From Rhodococcus koreensis (GTDB lineage Bacteria > Actinomycetota > Actinomycetes > Mycobacteriales > Mycobacteriaceae): a stretch of DNA of 64,000 nucleotides. The stretch spans positions 4,030,001 through 4,094,000 of the forward strand of contig NZ_FNSV01000005.1 of the NCBI RefSeq assembly GCF_900105905.1, in the 5' to 3' direction. How positions within the stretch are numbered: the first letter of the stretch is position 1; each line of letters starts with the position of its first letter. Position numbers and translations under genes: made by a program. Below the pieces are notes generated by a model that made no database searches, had not been told where the DNA came from, and worked only from the letters and a program-made list of their open reading frames with translations. Shown piece by piece: positions 60,132-64,000 of the stretch.

Positions 60132-60197
60132 GCCGCCACTATTCGCCGCTCGGCGGCCGAATCGGCCCTCACACGCCGAAGGGTGGCGGCTCAGTGC
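60125..60197. terminator. Perfect 15-bp hairpin between convergent genes
   Basis: GCACTGAGCCGCCAC (60125-60139) and GTGGCGGCTCAGTGC (60183-60197) are complementary over all 15 bases. The interior holds a further stem (ATTCG 60141-60145 with CGAAT 60158-60162). It lies between the permease and DUF3558 genes, which converge, and covers the permease stop codon, so it is a bidirectional terminator. Confidence 0.75.
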
Positions 60198-60205
60198 AAG
60201 CGGGC

Positions 60206-60742
60206 CTAGAGGTGGTCGGGGAAATACGGCGCCAGCGCCGTCGCCACCTTCGTTGCCTGATCGCACGCCGCGTCGACAGTCGTGAAATCCTCCAACTCGC
60301 TGTACCCGATCATGAACTCCAGAATCCCCGGCTCGATCGCCACCGACACCGTGCACGCACTACCACCGCGGAAATCCGACACCAGCGCACTCCGTCCACC
60401 AATCTCCGTCTCACTCAGAACGTTGAAGCGCTCGTCGCTCGCGATACCACTGAAAGGTGTGCCGATCGCCGAAGTCACGACCACGTAGGAGGGATTTCGA
60501 GACAAGAACCCGCATGCATGATTTGGGGGGTCATCTCGATCTGGCATCCGGTCAGGCGGTGCCGCATCGATCCTCGCCGCGGCGAGCGCTTCCGGCGAGA
60601 AGGCGTCGCATGGCTGGTAAGTGATCTCGACCGCGGGCTCTCCTGCAGGCTCCCCGTCGACCGGCTGAGAGCATGCGACGACCCCGACAACCGACAGGAG
60701 ACTCAAGGTCACCATCGTCGCGCGGACCGCGACACGCTTCAC
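60206..60742 (-). CDS. DUF3558 lipoprotein
   Basis: The 178-residue protein has a lipoprotein signal peptide with the box VVACS (Cys24) and a secreted domain with the DUF3558 pattern: the first Cys of PCDAFSPEALAAA, NHACGFLSR, and SACTVSVAI with the C-terminal DAACDQATKVATALAPYFP. DUF3558 lipoproteins are common in mycolic-acid actinobacteria, often near EspG and PPE-like genes. Its ATG overlaps the stop of the preceding gene as ATGA. The function of the family is not known. Confidence 0.85.
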   Translation of the reverse strand: MKRVAVRATMVTLSLLSVVGVVACSQPVDGEPAGEPAVEITYQPCDAFSPEALAAARIDAAPPDRMPDRDDPPNHACGFLSRNPSYVVVTSAIGTPFSGIASDERFNVLSETEIGGRSALVSDFRGGSACTVSVAIEPGILEFMIGYSELEDFTTVDAACDQATKVATALAPYFPDHL

Positions 60743-61152
60743 AGTTGCACTCCAACGGATCCCAGTCGCGCGGCGGTTGCAGCGTCCTGCTCTCTGTAGC
60801 TCGCCAAGACGGCCTCGAACATCGACTTCATATCCGACGCGTAGGTCTCGTGAGCCAGAAACAAGCCGACCGCAGTGTTTGCGAACTCGATGTCATCTCC
60901 GCCGATCGCCTTTTCATCGAACTTTCGCGCGAGTTGCTTGGCCGACTCGATGTCTTTTTCCCCTAGTCCAAGGTCCGTAGCGCGCAGTTCTCGGCGCGCT
61001 CGGCCTCCGAGAAGCTTCATGCGATCCGCATGGTCCTGGCACAGCTTGATGCACTGTTCTAACCCGGCCGGGTCAAGTTCGAGCCTGCCTCCCCCCACGA
61101 TGTTCTCGGTGAAAGCCTTCCAACCGGCTTCCGGTGCTTCTGGCCCCGCCAT
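60739..61152 (-). CDS. Hypothetical protein of the ESX-like group
   Basis: The 137-residue protein is helical, with ARRELRATDLGLGEKDIESA in the middle and SMFEAVLASYREQDAATAAR near the end. It resembles the small helical partners encoded with DUF3558 lipoproteins and PPE-like proteins, but I cannot name a family. ATG 61152 has GGAGGGG upstream; a longer form is rejected. The stop overlaps the DUF3558 start as ATGA. A 63-base gap separates it from the EspG gene. A role in type VII secretion is inferred only from neighbours. Confidence 0.7.
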   Translation of the reverse strand: MAGPEAPEAGWKAFTENIVGGGRLELDPAGLEQCIKLCQDHADRMKLLGGRARRELRATDLGLGEKDIESAKQLARKFDEKAIGGDDIEFANTAVGLFLAHETYASDMKSMFEAVLASYREQDAATAARLGSVGVQL

Positions 61153-61215
61153 GTTCGTGCCCCCTCCGTGTGTCGTGCTGTGTCCCCACCTGTGCAATCG
61201 CCGGCGCGTGGCAAT

Positions 61216-61977
61216 CTACCAACCGCGGGCACCGACCGAGCCTGCCCGAGGAGTCGTACCCACCCTGATCAGGGTGTCGAGCGAGGATACGAGCTGGTCA
61301 GGACCTGCCGGGTGCGCGGCGGCGGGATCGTGCGGGCCGATCACGTAGCGGCCGTCGCCGGCGATGTCGATCCACTGCATGACGCCGACGTCGCGGCCGG
61401 TGCCGTAGCGGGGGCCGCGGAAGACTCGGATCTTGCCGCGGCCCGCGTATCCCTTCTGCACGGCGGATTCGAGTCTGGGGACGGGAGCCGCCCGGTTGAC
61501 CTCCTGCAGGATTCCCTGGGAGAAGTGGGCATCTTCGTCGTCCCGTCGCTGGAACCGGCGCCTGCCGGCGGCGTTCTGCGGGATGAGGCCGATCAGTTGC
61601 GCGCCCAGTTTTCCGGCCTGCCCGGCGCCGATCACCACGTCGCCGCCGATCCGCGGTGCCCGGCCGAGGAGTTGTGACGCGATCACGACCCACTGCCGGT
61701 GCTGGGCACCGATGATGCGGATCGGTGTCTCGTCGGCGGTGGAACCGGAGATCTCTACATACACGTCGGGCTCGGCGAGCACGCCCAACGCCGACTTCAC
61801 GTCGTCGTGCTCGGCTCCCGCGAAGGCTTCTCGAATCCGGTTCTGCTCTGCCACATAGGCGTTGAGCCCGGGGTGTGCGCTCACGATCCGGAACGGGTAC
61901 GGGATGCGGTCCTGCCCGGTGCCTGCCCACAGGGCTTCGAACAGTTCGGGACGCAGCCGCCAATTGCGCATGCTCAT
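61216..61977 (-). CDS. EspG-family ESX secretion-associated chaperone
   Basis: The 253-residue protein matches the EspG family, cytosolic chaperones that bind the tip of PE-PPE dimers and bring them to the type VII secretion system. It begins with MSMRNWRLRPELFEALWAGT, contains GQAGKLGAQLIGLIPQNAAG (typical of EspG), and ends with MQWIDIAGDGRYVIGPHD. It overlaps the PPE-like gene upstream as ATGA, so chaperone and client are co-translated. No ESX core genes (eccB, eccC, eccD, mycP) are in the window, so the machinery must be elsewhere. Confidence 0.85.
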   Translation of the reverse strand: MSMRNWRLRPELFEALWAGTGQDRIPYPFRIVSAHPGLNAYVAEQNRIREAFAGAEHDDVKSALGVLAEPDVYVEISGSTADETPIRIIGAQHRQWVVIASQLLGRAPRIGGDVVIGAGQAGKLGAQLIGLIPQNAAGRRRFQRRDDEDAHFSQGILQEVNRAAPVPRLESAVQKGYAGRGKIRVFRGPRYGTGRDVGVMQWIDIAGDGRYVIGPHDPAAAHPAGPDQLVSSLDTLIRVGTTPRAGSVGARGW

Positions 61978-63152
61978 GCGCCGATCACCGGCGGCGAGAC
62001 GAGGGGCAGTTTGCCGATCAGCTCGTTGCCGTTGTCGAGGGTGATCAGGTAGTCGGGCGTCTTGTGTTCCTTGTCCTCGCCGCCGCCCTTGGCAGCCCCG
62101 GGGGCGCCGCCCATCATTCCGCCGCCCATCGGGCCGGTACCCCGAATCCCGGCGCCGGTGCGACCACCGGCTGCGGCCCCCGCGACCCCGGGTGTGGAGC
62201 CCGACCGGGCACCGGCACCCGCCCGACTTCCGGCACCGACGCCGCTGGCGCCGCCGAGCCCGCCGACGCCGAATCCGCCCGCACCGGCACCCCCACCCGC
62301 ACCCGCACCCGCAGATCGTGAACCGGCGCCCGAGGACGAGTCGGCACCCGGCGGCAGGACCGATCGGCTCTGCGCCTGATCACCCGACACCGAGGCCGGG
62401 GCCGTCGCCGCGGGCGCGGTGGCCGACGACGGCGCAGTTTCCGCATTCTGCTGCGCGCCGTCCGCTGCGGGGGTGCCGGGCGCAGCGGACGCGTCGCTGG
62501 CGGGACTGTCGATATCCGGAGCGTCGCCGGAATTCGGCCGGCCGGCGCTCGGTCCCCCGAACCGCTCGCTCGAGCTGGGGGCGCCGCTCGAGTAATCGAC
62601 GCCGGGCGCGGACGGACCCGAAGGAACATCGACCCGGCTCTCCGGTCTCGTGAACGCCGGGACGTTGCCGTCCGAAGTCGCGAGCCCCGGGTTGTAGATC
62701 GTGGCCATCCTCTCGCGCGCTTCGCCCTCGCGCCGGTAGTACTCGTCCTCGGTGTCCGTGTCCCAGGGGGTCAGCTTGTCCCACAGTCCGGTGCCGATGG
62801 TTTCGGGGACCTGCGACCGCAGCGACGCGACCGTCTCCGCCAGCGGGGTCAGCGCCGCCGCCACTCCGTGAAGTTGATCCTGTGCCTCCGGCGCGGACGT
62901 CGAGTACCGCTCGGTCTCGCCATAGGCCGCCGACGCGGCAGCCCCCTGCCAGCTCTCGCTGATCGCCTTCTTGATCGCGTCGCTGAACTCGACGATCGCG
63001 TCGTGGGCCGTCGTCCCCAGTTCGGTCCAGGCTCGCGCGATGCCGCTCACGTGCTCGACGTCCATGCCGGCGACGGCACTCGCGATCCTCGCGTGGTCCC
63101 ACTGGTCCGAGTGGAAGTTCTCGGGATCCTTGATGTATGCCGGGTCGGTCAC
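61974..63152 (-). CDS. PPE-like type VII secretion substrate
   Basis: The 392-residue protein has an N-terminal helical domain of about 165 residues with a WxG turn in SESWQGAAASAAYGETERY and a long low-complexity Ser/Ala/Gly/Pro tail ending in MGGGMMGGAPGAAKGGG and a short acidic end. This resembles PPE-like and EspB-type proteins. A YxxxE-like signal (YYRRE) follows the helical hairpin. GTG 63152 is preferred because GGAGGGGG lies just before it. It heads the leftward gene group with EspG, a small helical protein and DUF3558. No PE or EsxA/B partner is seen nearby. Confidence 0.8.
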   Translation of the reverse strand: MTDPAYIKDPENFHSDQWDHARIASAVAGMDVEHVSGIARAWTELGTTAHDAIVEFSDAIKKAISESWQGAAASAAYGETERYSTSAPEAQDQLHGVAAALTPLAETVASLRSQVPETIGTGLWDKLTPWDTDTEDEYYRREGEARERMATIYNPGLATSDGNVPAFTRPESRVDVPSGPSAPGVDYSSGAPSSSERFGGPSAGRPNSGDAPDIDSPASDASAAPGTPAADGAQQNAETAPSSATAPAATAPASVSGDQAQSRSVLPPGADSSSGAGSRSAGAGAGGGAGAGGFGVGGLGGASGVGAGSRAGAGARSGSTPGVAGAAAGGRTGAGIRGTGPMGGGMMGGAPGAAKGGGEDKEHKTPDYLITLDNGNELIGKLPLVSPPVIGA

Positions 63153-63268
63153 GTTTCCCCCTCCGATGGCGCGGTCCGCCACACACGGTCAATTGTTCTG
63201 ACGCAGCAGGACCCTCACCGGTTCCGCCCGCCCCCGCGAGAGAATCTACAAGACGGCATTCGGAACCC

Positions 63269-63274
63269 TAGTAT
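63269..63274 (+). promoter_or_regulatory. Probable -10 element of a leaderless pxpA transcript
   Basis: TAGTAT lies seven bases before GTG 63282, with no Shine-Dalgarno sequence. This is the spacing expected for a transcript beginning at the start codon. Confidence 0.5.
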
Positions 63275-63281
63275 CGAATAT

Positions 63282-64000
63282 GTGCCGGCAATCGATCTGA
63301 ACAGCGACCTCGGCGAGAGCTACGGTGCCTGGACCCTCGGCGACGACGTGGCGATGCTGAAGCTCGTGACCAGCGCCAACGTGGCCTGCGGTTTTCATGC
63401 GGGCGACCCCGCGACGCTGTGGGCCTGTTGTTCCGCGGCGTCCGAGTTGACGGTCCGGATAGGCGCGCAGGTGGGCTATCACGACCTCGCCGGGTTCGGG
63501 CGCCGGTTCATCGACGTCGCCCCGCGTGATCTGACGGCCGACGTCGTTTATCAGATCGGCGCACTCGACGGTCTAGCCCAGGTCTCCGGGTCCGCGGTGG
63601 CGTACGTGAAACCGCACGGCGCGCTGTACAACGCGATCGTGCATCACCGTGAGCAGGCCCGCGCGGTGGTCGCGGCGGTGACCGCGTACGACGACACGCT
63701 TCCGGTTCTCGGTCTGCCCGGTTCGGTGTTCCTGGAGGAGGCCGAGAAGGCCGGGCTGCGGACGGTCATCGAGGCGTTCGCGGACCGCGCGTACACGCCC
63801 GACGGAACGCTGGTGCCCCGCACGACGGACGGCGCGGTCCTGCGCGATCCGGCGGTCGTGGCGGAGCGGGTCCGCAGACTCGTCGTCGATCACACCCTCG
63901 AAGCCGTCGACGGCACCGTCCTCGCGGTCACCGCCGAATCCGTCTGCGTACACGGCGATACGCCCGCCGCCGTCGAGATGGCCACCGCCATCCGGTCGTT
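63282..64000 (+). CDS. pxpA: 5-oxoprolinase subunit A (LamB/YcsF family), partial
   Basis: The reading frame is open to the right edge of the window (about 239 residues), so its end is missing; the family has about 250 residues. It begins VPAIDLNSDLGESYGAWTLG with the conserved NACGFHAGD-type motif (NVACGFHAGDP) and YVKPHGALYN. PxpA works with PxpB and PxpC to hydrolyse 5-oxoproline with ATP. The GTG at 63282 is the family start. It is divergent from the PPE-like gene (about 129 bases). Confidence 0.92.
   Translation, partial: MPAIDLNSDLGESYGAWTLGDDVAMLKLVTSANVACGFHAGDPATLWACCSAASELTVRIGAQVGYHDLAGFGRRFIDVAPRDLTADVVYQIGALDGLAQVSGSAVAYVKPHGALYNAIVHHREQARAVVAAVTAYDDTLPVLGLPGSVFLEEAEKAGLRTVIEAFADRAYTPDGTLVPRTTDGAVLRDPAVVAERVRRLVVDHTLEAVDGTVLAVTAESVCVHGDTPAAVEMATAIRS

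Overview
The window is high-GC actinobacterial DNA with short intergenic gaps, many GTG starts and many ATGA stop/start overlaps. It carries the KstR-controlled cholesterol regulon, DUF3558/EspG/PPE-like type VII secretion genes, ESX-independent oxidoreductases and a very large share of catabolic genes. Together these point to a mycolic-acid actinomycete, most likely a Rhodococcus of the jostii/opacus type. The genus call rests on gene content and on recalled protein similarity, not on a search. I see no rRNA, tRNA, CRISPR array, insertion sequence or prophage.

Layout. (1) 1-4.7 kb: sterol ring catabolism. hsaF-hsaG-hsaE run leftward and kstD with a MaoC hydratase runs rightward, around a perfect KstR operator. 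(2) 4.9-9.3 kb: a secreted NlpC/P60 peptidase, then a five-gene leftward MoxR/DUF58/DUF4129 operon. (3) 9.5-22.2 kb: an unassigned catabolic island with a luciferase-like flavin monooxygenase, SnoaL-like protein, amidase, flavin reductase, M20 amidohydrolase, AMP-forming acyl-CoA ligase and TrpB2-like PLP enzyme. A very large kinase-ATPase-TPR-LuxR protein lies in the middle. The two rightward operons share a nearly identical 17-bp motif upstream. (4) 22.2-36.5 kb: a ZapE ATPase, then a nearly complete purine degradation island. It holds xanthine dehydrogenase, an amidohydrolase of the 8-oxoguanine/guanine deaminase kind, uricase, HIU hydrolase, OHCU decarboxylase, allantoin racemase, allantoinase, allantoicase, a CitE-like enzyme, a GntR regulator and an NCS1 permease. 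The permease leader can fold into a three-way junction that buries its ribosome binding site.

(5) 36.5-45.8 kb: housekeeping and mixed genes (NUDIX, type II NADH dehydrogenase, LysR regulator, alpha/beta hydrolase, MobA-like cytidylyltransferase, an ABC exporter, and a LuxR regulator with a flavin monooxygenase). Several convergent pairs are separated by long perfect hairpins. (6) 45.8-53.6 kb: the sterol side-chain operon fadE28-fadE29-chsH2-chsH1-ltp2, then fadE34 divergent from kstR. Two further perfect KstR operators lie here, so the regulator and both ends of its regulon sit in this window with about 40 kb of unrelated genes between. (7) 53.6-64 kb: a fused trehalose phosphatase/GH15 protein, a LacI regulator, a zinc-type ABC importer, a small EspG/PPE-like gene group and the start of a 5-oxoprolinase subunit gene.

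How the genes work together. KstR represses uptake-independent steps of sterol breakdown: FadE28/29, ChsH1/H2 and Ltp2 remove the last three side-chain carbons, KstD desaturates ring A, and HsaE/F/G finish the ring A fragment to pyruvate and propionyl-CoA. The purine island converts guanine and xanthine through urate and allantoin to ureidoglycolate and urea. The 9.5-22 kb island looks like a second, uncharacterised route for a nitrogen-containing compound, with its own signalling protein.
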